Shown here: positions 16,559 through 23,256 of the stretch, in pieces
Layout of the letters: the number at the start of each line of letters is the position of its first letter
Position numbering within the stretch: the stretch's first letter is position 1
Source of the DNA: Paracrocinitomix mangrovi
GTDB lineage: Bacteria; Bacteroidota; Bacteroidia; Flavobacteriales_D; Crocinitomicaceae
Assembly: GCF_019740355.2 (NCBI RefSeq)
Contig: NZ_CP091819.1
Location: 558,001 to 622,000, forward strand
Direction of reading: 5' to 3'
Length of the DNA: 64,000 bases
Position numbers and translations under genes: made by a program
Notes under the pieces: generated by a model
The model's database searches: none
The model's input: the letters and a program-made list of their open reading frames with translations, nothing else
What the model was told of the DNA's origin: nothing

Positions 16559-16592
16559 AAAATCCTGCTCTTCACAGAGCGGGATTTTTTTA
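16559..16592 (+). terminator. Rho-independent terminator
   Basis: AATCCTGCTC-TTCACA-GAGCGGGATT with one mismatch and a seven-T run, after the T9SS-sorted thioredoxin gene. It touches the stop codon of the convergent gene at 16590. Confidence 0.85.
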
Positions 16593-17048
16593 TTTCAAGC
16601 CTTTGAAAACTTCATCAAATTCACACCAAAAGGCATCTAGCTTTGCAAAGTTTAACTTTAAAAATAAGTGCATTTTATCCCAGTCTTCTCTCCTATTTAA
16701 ATTGCAATCATTCTTTTCAATTGCGATTCTAGAAATTTCTTTACCGTTCCAATGCTCAAATGTTGGATACCATTTGAGGTCTTTGAATTTACCTTCCAGA
16801 ATATTGCTAAACTCTTGAAATTGCTCATAAAACACTTCTCTCACTCCAGGATCCGGGAACTGAATATCAATACATAATCTACATCCTTCTTCATCAGCTT
16901 CCATTCTAAAATACAAGTGATTAAAACCGGTATTGTAATTCATCCAATTCACCTTTGAACCAAACGGATTTTTCATTTTTTCCATTTGGTCACTCAATTT
17001 GCTCCAAAAGTCAATTCGCAGTTGTTTAGCCTCTTCTTTAGATAACAT
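16590..17048 (-). CDS. DUF4268-type protein
   Basis: A 152-residue cytoplasmic protein without signal or membrane segments. The opening LSKEEAKQLRIDFWSKLSDQM, the central NHLYFRMEADEEGCRLCIDI and the closing HLFLKLNFAKLDAFWCEFDEVF match what I know of the DUF4268 family, a PD-(D/E)XK-like domain seen alone or at the end of nuclease-related proteins. As a stand-alone copy its function is unknown. Trp and acidic residues are abundant. It is convergent with the thioredoxin gene and divergent from 17152. Confidence 0.7.
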   Translation of the reverse strand: MLSKEEAKQLRIDFWSKLSDQMEKMKNPFGSKVNWMNYNTGFNHLYFRMEADEEGCRLCIDIQFPDPGVREVFYEQFQEFSNILEGKFKDLKWYPTFEHWNGKEISRIAIEKNDCNLNRREDWDKMHLFLKLNFAKLDAFWCEFDEVFKGLK

Positions 17049-17126
17049 GTTGTGAAATTAAGCAAATTATGATTTGAATCTTTAATTTAGCTGACGATCA
17101 TCAGTAATGAGCTGACACAATACATA

Positions 17127-17134
17127 TACATTTG
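17127..17134 (+). promoter_or_regulatory. -7 element
   Basis: TACATTTG fits TAnnTTTG and lies 17 bases before the ATG at 17152. The region between it and the divergent gene contains CTGA-CGATCA-TCAG, a small inverted repeat. Confidence 0.4.
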
Positions 17135-17151
17135 AATTAAACCTTTTAATT

Positions 17152-17568
17152 ATGAGTAATACAGTAAATATTGAACAAGGAGAAATCTACATTAAATTCA
17201 ACTCACCCACTACAGGAAAGCTATCATTAAAATCATTAGGACTGAATGAAAATTATAAAATTGAAGGTGGTTTTCTTAGAATAGTGTTTGACTTTGAAGG
17301 AATTGGTGAACATGATTATTTCAAAGTTCCAACAATTGAAATTGAGTATGACCAAGAAGTTCCGGAAACTCACTGGCAATGCGATTTCAACGAAGAAACA
17401 ATTTTAGATAAAACTGATCACTATGGTCACTCAACTGTGATTTTATTGAACAGAGATAAAATTGCATCATTGGAGCACCACCATCAAAACAAGTTGGTTT
17501 TACACGCAGAATTTCCAGAAGAAGTAAACTTGTTAACTGAAAAATCAATGGTTAACTTCTTTAAATAG
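17152..17568 (+). CDS. Hypothetical cytoplasmic protein
   Basis: A 138-residue acidic protein with no signal peptide or membrane helix. Beta-rich sequence (EIYIKFNSPTTGKLSLKSLG, IEIEYDQEVPETHWQCDF) with a single Cys and a His cluster (LEHHHQNKLVLHAEF) near the C-terminus. I do not recognise the family. It has its own predicted -7 box and terminator, so it is probably a single-gene transcription unit. Confidence 0.6.
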   Translation: MSNTVNIEQGEIYIKFNSPTTGKLSLKSLGLNENYKIEGGFLRIVFDFEGIGEHDYFKVPTIEIEYDQEVPETHWQCDFNEETILDKTDHYGHSTVILLNRDKIASLEHHHQNKLVLHAEFPEEVNLLTEKSMVNFFK

Positions 17569-17607
17569 TGCAAATTACATAGTTTTGAGATATACGCACT
17601 AAAGTGG

Positions 17608-17641
17608 TAAAAAAGGATGGGTTCTGCTCATCCTTTTTTTA
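17608..17641 (+). terminator. Rho-independent terminator
   Basis: AAAAGGATG-GGTTCTGCT-CATCCTTTT with a following T run, about 40 bases after the stop at 17568. Confidence 0.85.
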
Positions 17642-17658
17642 CTTAAAAATTAATAGAT

Positions 17659-18036
17659 ATGAGACAACTATTGATCCTTACAATATTACTTTCATTAGGA
17701 ACAAGATCTATTGCAAGTGAACCTGTAATTGTTCAAGTTAAAAGCTCTTCTCACAAATTAGAGAGGTCTACAACAAATGCAGATCATCAAAATATTATTT
17801 CAATTGCTAAGCAGGCTGTCAAGTTAACTAAAACTCCAAGTCAAAGTATCAGCAAAAAGCCACGTCCCAGATTAATCGGTTTCTTATTGCTTGTATTAGC
17901 GTTTCCTTTACTTGCCCTGGGTTTAATTATAATCTTTTTAAGCTCCATTATTTGGATAATAGTCGGAATCTTACTTTTTGCCTTTGCCATTTTCCTATTG
18001 GTAAAAGGCTTGCGTAAAATATTTAAAGAAGAATAA
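17659..18036 (+). CDS. Small exported/membrane protein with KKPRPRL motif, paralogue A
   Basis: A 125-residue protein: signal peptide or first membrane helix (1-19, ends SIASE), a polar stretch of about 45 residues, the basic motif KKPRPRLIGF near 68-77, and two hydrophobic helices (about 76-97 and 99-116) ending in LRKIFKEE. The same motif-plus-helices arrangement recurs in the next gene. The polar stretch is presumably periplasmic. Function unknown. It begins right after a terminator, so it probably has its own promoter. Confidence 0.6.
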   Translation: MRQLLILTILLSLGTRSIASEPVIVQVKSSSHKLERSTTNADHQNIISIAKQAVKLTKTPSQSISKKPRPRLIGFLLLVLAFPLLALGLIIIFLSSIIWIIVGILLFAFAIFLLVKGLRKIFKEE

Positions 18037-18040
18037 CTCA

Positions 18041-18640
18041 TTGAAATCAGTCATTACCATATCACTATTATTCATTCTTGGATTATTCCTTTCATCAGCT
18101 TATGATCACAATGATTTGGGTTCTGTTGACAAATCACCTAAATATGAGAGATCAGAAATCAACAGTGCTAATGATCATATTATTTTACAAAACTTAAAAA
18201 AACAAAGTAAAGAGGTGTCTGATAGTCCCATTAAAGAAAAGCGCAAGAAACCTCGTCCAAGATTAGTAGGTTTTTTTCTAATAGTTATTGCCGTGCCGAT
18301 TGTGTGGTTTGGACTTTTTTTAACTTTTTCAGGGAGCGCAGGTCTAGTAATACTAGGAATTATTGTATTTGCTTTAGCATTGTTCCTTTTTGTACAAGGA
18401 TTCCGCTTCATATTTATTAAAGGTAAAGGAGCACCAGACTCTGATAAAAACAAAAATAAATACCCAAATAGTGGAAAAGCTTGGTTAGCCATTTTGGGAT
18501 TCGCAATTCTACTAACAGGTATTATTCTACTTTCAACAGGCGTATTTTCTATAATTGCCAATCTTCTAATTATTATTGTTGGATTTGTTTTAGGGTTTGG
18601 AGCATTAGTTTCATTGCTTCAGAATAGACAGGATAAATAA
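18041..18640 (+). CDS. Small exported/membrane protein with KKPRPRL motif, paralogue B
   Basis: A 199-residue protein that starts with TTG four bases after the preceding stop. The hydrophobic signal at 2-20 (SVITISLLFILGLFLSSAY) supports this start; there is no usable ATG upstream. A polar stretch leads to KKPRPRLVGFFLIV, then two helices paralleling paralogue A (LVILGIIVFALALFLFVQGF), then a basic linker (KNKNKYPNSGKAW) and two more helices. It is probably a duplicated and extended version of its neighbour, co-transcribed with it. Confidence 0.6.
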   Translation: MKSVITISLLFILGLFLSSAYDHNDLGSVDKSPKYERSEINSANDHIILQNLKKQSKEVSDSPIKEKRKKPRPRLVGFFLIVIAVPIVWFGLFLTFSGSAGLVILGIIVFALALFLFVQGFRFIFIKGKGAPDSDKNKNKYPNSGKAWLAILGFAILLTGIILLSTGVFSIIANLLIIIVGFVLGFGALVSLLQNRQDK

Positions 18641-18667
18641 TTAATTGTAATTATATTTATCACATCT

Positions 18668-19606
18668 ATGCATAGTTTAGTACAATTAGAATACATTGTG
18701 GCGGTTGATACTTACCGTCAATTCTCCATAGCAGCTGAAAAGTGTTTTGTTACTCAACCTACACTGAGTATGCAAATTAAAAAGCTAGAAAATGATCTGG
18801 ATATCACCATCTTTGATCGCTCTAAACAACCTGTTGTGCCTACAGAAATTGGTAAAATTATCATTGATCAGGCCAGAATAATTTTAGCTGAATCTGCCAA
18901 AATTGGTGAGATTGTTCAAGCTAATAAAAATACTGTAGTTGGTGAATTAAAACTGGGTATCATTCCTTCAGTTGCACCTTATCTACTTCCTGTATTTATA
19001 GGAAAATTAACTAAGACTTATCCTGATTTAGAAATCAAAATCAAGGAATTACTTACAGAAGAGATCTTAGCTGAATTAGAGAAAGATACTTTAGATGTAG
19101 GCATTATCTCCACTCCTGTTCCTAATGGCGGTTTTACAGAGATTCCTTTGTATTTTGAAAAGATCTTTATCTATTGTCATCCCAAGCACCCTTTGTATGA
19201 AAAAGAAAAGATTACATTGGATGAAATAAGCAATGAAAACATCTGGTTACTAAGTCAAGGGCATTGTTTCAGAAGTCAAGTAATTAATGTTTGTGCACTT
19301 AAAGAATCAGGTAATAAATTGCCATTTTCATATGAATCTGCATCTATAGAAACCTTAATCAAAATGGTAGACAGAGAAGGTGGATTAACACTTATTCCTG
19401 AATTAGCTGTGAATGATCTTACGCCTTCAAAACAATCAAGAGTTAAAGAAATCAAAGGGCTTAACCCTATCAGAGAAATTGGATTGGTGACTAATAGAAT
19501 CTTTGTTAAGCAAAGAACTTTAGAAGCACTTAAAAATGTAATTCAAGACGTTTTGCCTGCTGAAATATTAAATGAAAAACGTGGTGATAGAGTTGATTGG
19601 AAATAG
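18668..19606 (+). CDS. oxyR: LysR-family peroxide sensor OxyR
   Basis: A 312-residue LysR-type regulator. The winged helix-turn-helix is at about 1-62 (FSIAAEKCFVTQPTLSMQIKKLE) and the substrate/redox domain from about 88. The two redox cysteines of OxyR are present as GHCFRSQVINVC, Cys200 and Cys209, with the same nine-residue spacing as in E. coli. Peroxide would oxidise them to a disulfide and switch on catalase, peroxiredoxin and similar genes. None of those genes are nearby, so it acts in trans. It starts 27 bases after the membrane-protein pair and abuts the convergent gene at 19607. Confidence 0.88.
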   Translation: MHSLVQLEYIVAVDTYRQFSIAAEKCFVTQPTLSMQIKKLENDLDITIFDRSKQPVVPTEIGKIIIDQARIILAESAKIGEIVQANKNTVVGELKLGIIPSVAPYLLPVFIGKLTKTYPDLEIKIKELLTEEILAELEKDTLDVGIISTPVPNGGFTEIPLYFEKIFIYCHPKHPLYEKEKITLDEISNENIWLLSQGHCFRSQVINVCALKESGNKLPFSYESASIETLIKMVDREGGLTLIPELAVNDLTPSKQSRVKEIKGLNPIREIGLVTNRIFVKQRTLEALKNVIQDVLPAEILNEKRGDRVDWK

Positions 19607-19837
19607 TTAAATACCTTTTTCAATTGCTAAATACTCCTCTTCACTTATTTCTTCCCATCTATCCTCATAACAGTTGAGCATGTCTTGAATCATTAATTTT
19701 TCGGGATATTGTTCTGCAATCACTTCATGTATTTGAAACTGATTTCCTACTTTTTTTATTTCAGTAAATTGATTTTTAGCTTCAATTTTGAACCAGGTAT
19801 TAATTCCTTTGTATTTTCTAAACTGTGGAAATGTCAT
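19607..19837 (-). CDS. Hypothetical small cytoplasmic protein
   Basis: A 76-residue protein starting MTFPQFRKYKGINTWFKIE. I chose this ATG because starts further upstream would run into the divergent TPR gene. The sequence contains KIEAKNQFTEIKKVGNQFQIHEV and an acidic, Trp-containing end (CYEDRWEEISEEEYLAIEKG). No signal, no membrane segment, no family recognised. Its stop codon directly abuts the OxyR stop. Confidence 0.6.
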   Translation of the reverse strand: MTFPQFRKYKGINTWFKIEAKNQFTEIKKVGNQFQIHEVIAEQYPEKLMIQDMLNCYEDRWEEISEEEYLAIEKGI

Positions 19838-19855
19838 TATAAAATATGGGTTTTG

Positions 19856-19863
19856 TAAATTTG
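19856..19863 (+). promoter_or_regulatory. -7 element four bases before a start codon
   Basis: TAAATTTG fits TAnnTTTG; only four bases separate it from the ATG at 19868. Transcription would start at or next to the A of the ATG, implying a leaderless mRNA. Confidence 0.5.
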
Positions 19864-19867
19864 CACC

Positions 19868-20557
19868 ATGTCTGAGAACATTCATTACGAAAAAGCTGTT
19901 GCCAAATTTAACGAAAATCAATTCGAAGAAGCGATTGAGTTGTTCAGTTTGGCATTAGAAATTAATGCAACAGATCCTTTCATATATAACCAAAGAGCTG
20001 TCTGTTATTTGAATTTGAATCAATTTGACTTGAGTTTGTTTGATATGAATAGGTCTATTGAATTGGATGATAAATATGCTTATTTCTATTCATGCAGAGG
20101 ATTTTTAAAAGCCCGAATGAAAGATATTGATGGAGCTTTGGAAGATTATGAAATATCTATAGAATTAGATCCGGAGAATGAGATCACCTATAACAATATG
20201 GGATTATTGTTGGAGCAGATGGGAAACATGGCTCGTGCAAAACAGATGTTTGAAAAGGGCAATGACATTTTAGGTTATGATCCAAAAAAGCGTGAGCTCA
20301 ATGATGATCAAACTCATATGGTGAATGCTGAAGAGGACTCAATAACCGTTGAGAAATCTGAGAACAACACCAACATCAACATCAGCAAAGAAAAACTGGA
20401 TAAAATCCTAAAAGAGCAAAAGGAGAATAAAAAGAAGGCAAAGAAACAGGTGGCTAAAGATGTGTTTTCTAAGAAATCTGCCTTTAAAGAATTTCTAGGT
20501 TTTATAGGTAATGGCTTCAAATTAAAAGAAGACGAAAACAAAAAAGATACTGAATGA
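19868..20557 (+). CDS. TPR-repeat protein with basic tail
   Basis: A 229-residue protein with about three tetratricopeptide repeats at residues 5-105 (YEKAVAKFNENQFEEAIELF, AVCYLNLNQFDLSLFDMNRS, GALEDYEISIELDPENEITY). A polar linker and a Lys/Glu-rich helix (KEKLDKILKEQKENKKKAKK) follow. The C-terminal FKEFLGFIGNGFKLKEDE could be an amphipathic segment. TPRs mediate protein binding; the partner is unknown. The stop overlaps the start of endonuclease III by four bases (ATGA), so the two are translationally coupled. Confidence 0.8.
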   Translation: MSENIHYEKAVAKFNENQFEEAIELFSLALEINATDPFIYNQRAVCYLNLNQFDLSLFDMNRSIELDDKYAYFYSCRGFLKARMKDIDGALEDYEISIELDPENEITYNNMGLLLEQMGNMARAKQMFEKGNDILGYDPKKRELNDDQTHMVNAEEDSITVEKSENNTNINISKEKLDKILKEQKENKKKAKKQVAKDVFSKKSAFKEFLGFIGNGFKLKEDENKKDTE

Positions 20558-21201
20558 CAAAAGCGGAAAAAGCAGCATATATAATGGACGAACTGGAAAA
20601 ATTATATCCAAAAGTTGACGTTCCGCTTGATCATAAAGATCCATATACTTTACTAATTGCCGTATTACTTTCTGCACAATGCACTGATGAAAGAGTAAAC
20701 AAAATCACTCCTATCCTATTCAAAAGAGCTGACAATCCCTACGATATGGTTAAAATGTCTGTAGAAGAAATTGCAGAAATTATAAGACCATGTGGATTAA
20801 GCCCTATGAAATCTAAAGGCATCTTTGGTTTGTCTGAGATTTTAATTGATAAGTACAAAGGAGAAGTTCCAAAATCATTTTCCGCGCTAGAAGAATTGCC
20901 TGCTGTTGGACATAAAACGGCAAGTGTTGTAATGTCTCAAGCATTTGATGTGCCAGCATTCCCGGTTGATACGCACATCCACAGATTAATGACCAGATGG
21001 GGATTGACAAATGGAAAATCTGTTACTCAAACAGAGAAAGACGCCAAAAAACTGTTTCCTAAAGACAAGTGGAACAAATTACACATTCAAATCATCCTGT
21101 ACGGTAGAGAATATTCACCAGCCAGATCACCAAAGAAAAGCGTAGATTATATTACAGCTAAAATTGGATCAAAGAAAGTATTGAAAGACTACAAAGATTA
21201 G
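20554..21201 (+). CDS. nth: Endonuclease III without [4Fe-4S] ligands
   Basis: A 215-residue base-excision repair glycosylase/AP lyase that removes oxidised pyrimidines. The HhH-GPD core is intact: the helix-hairpin-helix LPAVGHKTASVV carries catalytic Lys121, and FPVDTHIHRL carries catalytic Asp139, with the same 18-residue spacing as E. coli. The four-Cys cluster that normally ends the protein is missing: the corresponding tail reads YGREYSPARSPKKSVDYITA. I believe this loss is shared by other Flavobacteriales enzymes. Coupled to the TPR gene by a four-base overlap. Confidence 0.9.
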   Translation: MTKAEKAAYIMDELEKLYPKVDVPLDHKDPYTLLIAVLLSAQCTDERVNKITPILFKRADNPYDMVKMSVEEIAEIIRPCGLSPMKSKGIFGLSEILIDKYKGEVPKSFSALEELPAVGHKTASVVMSQAFDVPAFPVDTHIHRLMTRWGLTNGKSVTQTEKDAKKLFPKDKWNKLHIQIILYGREYSPARSPKKSVDYITAKIGSKKVLKDYKD

Positions 21202-21434
21202 CTATTGGAAGAAGATCTAACTAATTGATAAATCCCAATAACTGTAAATCCTGCTCCTAGCAACAATAAAGGAAGCATAAACATCTTATAAATTCCATTA
21301 AAGAATCCTTCCAAACTTAAACTAGAATCAGAGTTTATGAAAATTGGAACTGTGAAAAACAGAATAATTAGGCCAAACACAAGCATTAATATCGCTCCCA
21401 ATTGACCTCCCTCCTGATTTCGTGACCGTCTCAT
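21198..21434 (-). CDS. Two-TM small membrane protein
   Basis: A 78-residue protein with a basic N-terminus (MRRSRNQEGG), membrane helices at about 12-31 and 51-72, and a polar end. No recognised family. It lies four bases downstream of the lipoprotein gene at 21438 in the same direction, so the two are probably co-transcribed. Its last bases overlap the convergent stop of endonuclease III. Confidence 0.6.
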   Translation of the reverse strand: MRRSRNQEGGQLGAILMLVFGLIILFFTVPIFINSDSSLSLEGFFNGIYKMFMLPLLLLGAGFTVIGIYQLVRSSSNS

Positions 21435-21437
21435 GAA

Positions 21438-21800
21438 TTACTCCATATCAATTGGAGCAGCAACGATATCTTTGCCTTTACACTCCAATTTCTTAGTTAT
21501 TCCTACGTACTGCGTAAGGGTATCTAACCAAAGTTCTCCTTTAGCTACCCAAATACCATCAGCTACATTTTGAATTTGAAAAATTCCTTCTTCATCAGCA
21601 TACGAAGTATACTCAGCTACTTTACCTGTGTCATTTTTATGTAGCGTAATCATTGCTGAATCTGCAATATGATAAGCTCCGTTTGAATCAATGTATCTTA
21701 CTTGTCCTTGAAAAGTTGATGCATTTTTTTTACAACTTACTGTAAATAAAGCTGTAGACAAGATTAGAACTGCGCCAAAGTATTTCATTTTAATTTTCAT
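21438..21800 (-). CDS. SPII lipoprotein with carboxypeptidase-regulatory-like domain
   Basis: About 120 residues from the chosen start MKIKMKYFGAV (ATGs at 21827 and 21788 are alternatives). The signal ends in the lipobox LFTVSC, followed by KKN. The mature part, FQGQVRYIDSNGAYHIADSAMITLHKN then SYADEEGIFQIQNVADGIW, has the shape of a CarboxypepD_reg-like/transthyretin-type beta-sandwich (G-x-V ... A-x-V-x-L ... D-x-x-G-x-F). Family assignment is tentative. Probably an outer-membrane lipoprotein. Confidence 0.65.
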   Translation of the reverse strand: MKIKMKYFGAVLILSTALFTVSCKKNASTFQGQVRYIDSNGAYHIADSAMITLHKNDTGKVAEYTSYADEEGIFQIQNVADGIWVAKGELWLDTLTQYVGITKKLECKGKDIVAAPIDME

Positions 21801-21969
21801 TTGGTGAAATTTCATTTTTTGATTCAAAAGGAAAAACGTTCCTTGTGTTTACTAGGTTTGTTAAATATCCGAATTATAAGCAAATATAAAGGCAGTTAAA
21901 CATGCTAATTTCAACTTTCAATTGTGAATACTAATATGAAGATGATTTTTATGGCCCGTGCTATTAGCT

Positions 21970-21977
21970 TACTTTTG
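21970..21977 (+). promoter_or_regulatory. -7 element four bases before a start codon
   Basis: TACTTTTG fits TAnnTTTG and is followed by TATT and the ATG at 21982. The geometry is the same as at 19856 and 58835, suggesting a leaderless transcript. Confidence 0.5.
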
Positions 21978-21981
21978 TATT

Positions 21982-22266
21982 ATGAAGAAAGTAATTCCAA
22001 TGCTTAAAAACAAATACCTGATATCTACTTCGATATTGGTTTTGTATGTATTGATCCTTCATGAGACGGATATTTTCGCCATAAAAAACAAGCGCGACAG
22101 AATAGCTGATTTGAAAGAACAAATTGAAATCAAAAGAGATCAAATAGAAGATTTAAAGGTTTCTTTGAACGAGCTGGAAGACCCTAGAGCACTTGAAAAA
22201 TATGCAAGAGAAGAACATCTGTTTAAAAAAGATGATGAAGATATTTTTGTCTTTTCATTTGAATAA
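21982..22266 (+). CDS. FtsB/DivIC-like septum formation initiator protein
   Basis: About 94 residues: a short cytoplasmic head, one membrane helix (LISTSILVLYVLILH), then a periplasmic coiled coil (KRDRIADLKEQIEIKRDQIEDLKVSLNELE) and the conserved DPRALEKYAREEHLFKK segment of the DivIC/FtsB family. These bitopic proteins join the FtsL-FtsQ divisome complex. I chose the ATG at 21982; MLKNKY at 22000 is a possible later start, and the ATG at 21958 would precede the -7 box. It stands alone here, not in a cell-division cluster. Confidence 0.85.
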   Translation: MKKVIPMLKNKYLISTSILVLYVLILHETDIFAIKNKRDRIADLKEQIEIKRDQIEDLKVSLNELEDPRALEKYAREEHLFKKDDEDIFVFSFE

Positions 22267-22370
22267 TTTCCTAAACAATCTTAAATCATACTTTTCTTCT
22301 AATTGAATCGTTAACTTTGTGGCCGTTCAAAGCTGACACATTTAGTTGAAGCACACTGAAATATTTATTG

Positions 22371-23156
22371 ATGTACAAAATCGCAATCCTTATAGGCTTT
22401 ATAATTTGTAGTAATACACTTACTGCTCAAAGCATCATATTCTCTGAAGATTTCTCAAACGGAATACCTTCTAATTTTCAGTTAATAGATGCAGATGGAC
22501 AAACGCCTGAAACGGCCGTGTCTTATTTTACAAATGCATGGATTGCTTATAACGATCAAGGAGACAGTTGTGCAGCAAGTACTTCTTATTATACAGATAC
22601 AATTGCTTCAGAAGACTACATGATTTTGCCGCAATTATCTTTACAAACTTTTAGCAAATTCAGTTGGGAAGCCAGAACAGTAGACGCTTCATATCCTGAT
22701 GGATACTATGTTTTATTGTCCACTACAGATTCGGCTGTAACGAGTTTTACCGATACCTTGCTAACCGTTTATGCAGAATACTTTCAGTGGAACAGAAAAA
22801 GTATACCCCTTGACACTATGGGCTATGCCAATCAATCTGTATATATAGCTTTTAGAAACTTTACTCAAGAAGGTTTTATCTTGTTAATTGATGACATTAT
22901 GCTTGAGGGTTCTGATTTTGCTTCAATTGAAGACAATGAAGAAGTGGCAATAACCGTTTATCCTAATCCTGCAACCAACTACATCTCTTTTGATGGAATA
23001 TCGGCTGATGAGATCATCATTAGAAATAAACTGGGACAAATAATTTTAAGAAGCCCTGAAAATACAGTTGACATCTCAACATTACCGGTAGGTACGTATT
23101 TTGCTACTGCAATCAACAAAGAAGGCGCTAAGACCTTGCCATTCGTTAAGGAATAA
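22371..23156 (+). CDS. T9SS-sorted protein with cleaved-adhesin/choice-of-anchor J domain
   Basis: A 261-residue secreted protein, started at the ATG at 22371 (a TTG lies directly before it). Signal peptide to about residue 20 (TLTAQ), then a jelly-roll domain of the cleaved adhesin/choice-of-anchor J type: ending FSEDFSNGIPSNFQLID at its start, WEARTVDASYPDGYYVLLST in the middle and FILLIDDIMLEG at its end. From about residue 185 a type A sorting domain (VYPNPATNYISF, DISTLPVGTYFATA) directs export by the T9SS. Such adhesin domains bind carbohydrate or protein; the ligand is unknown. A TAACTTTG element at 22312 may be its -7 box. Confidence 0.8.
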   Translation: MYKIAILIGFIICSNTLTAQSIIFSEDFSNGIPSNFQLIDADGQTPETAVSYFTNAWIAYNDQGDSCAASTSYYTDTIASEDYMILPQLSLQTFSKFSWEARTVDASYPDGYYVLLSTTDSAVTSFTDTLLTVYAEYFQWNRKSIPLDTMGYANQSVYIAFRNFTQEGFILLIDDIMLEGSDFASIEDNEEVAITVYPNPATNYISFDGISADEIIIRNKLGQIILRSPENTVDISTLPVGTYFATAINKEGAKTLPFVKE

Positions 23157-23228
23157 GCATAACCTTCTAGCCATCTGACCACTTATCAATTAAGTATTAA
23201 TTAATGACTCAAAAGTTATTAAAAGCAG

Positions 23229-23236
23229 TATTTTTG
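23229..23236 (+). promoter_or_regulatory. -7 element of the S46 peptidase gene
   Basis: TATTTTTG fits TAnnTTTG and lies 20 bases before the ATG at 23257. A -33 TTG is not obvious. Confidence 0.45.
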
Positions 23237-23256
23237 CAGCCAACCAATATTTAGTT

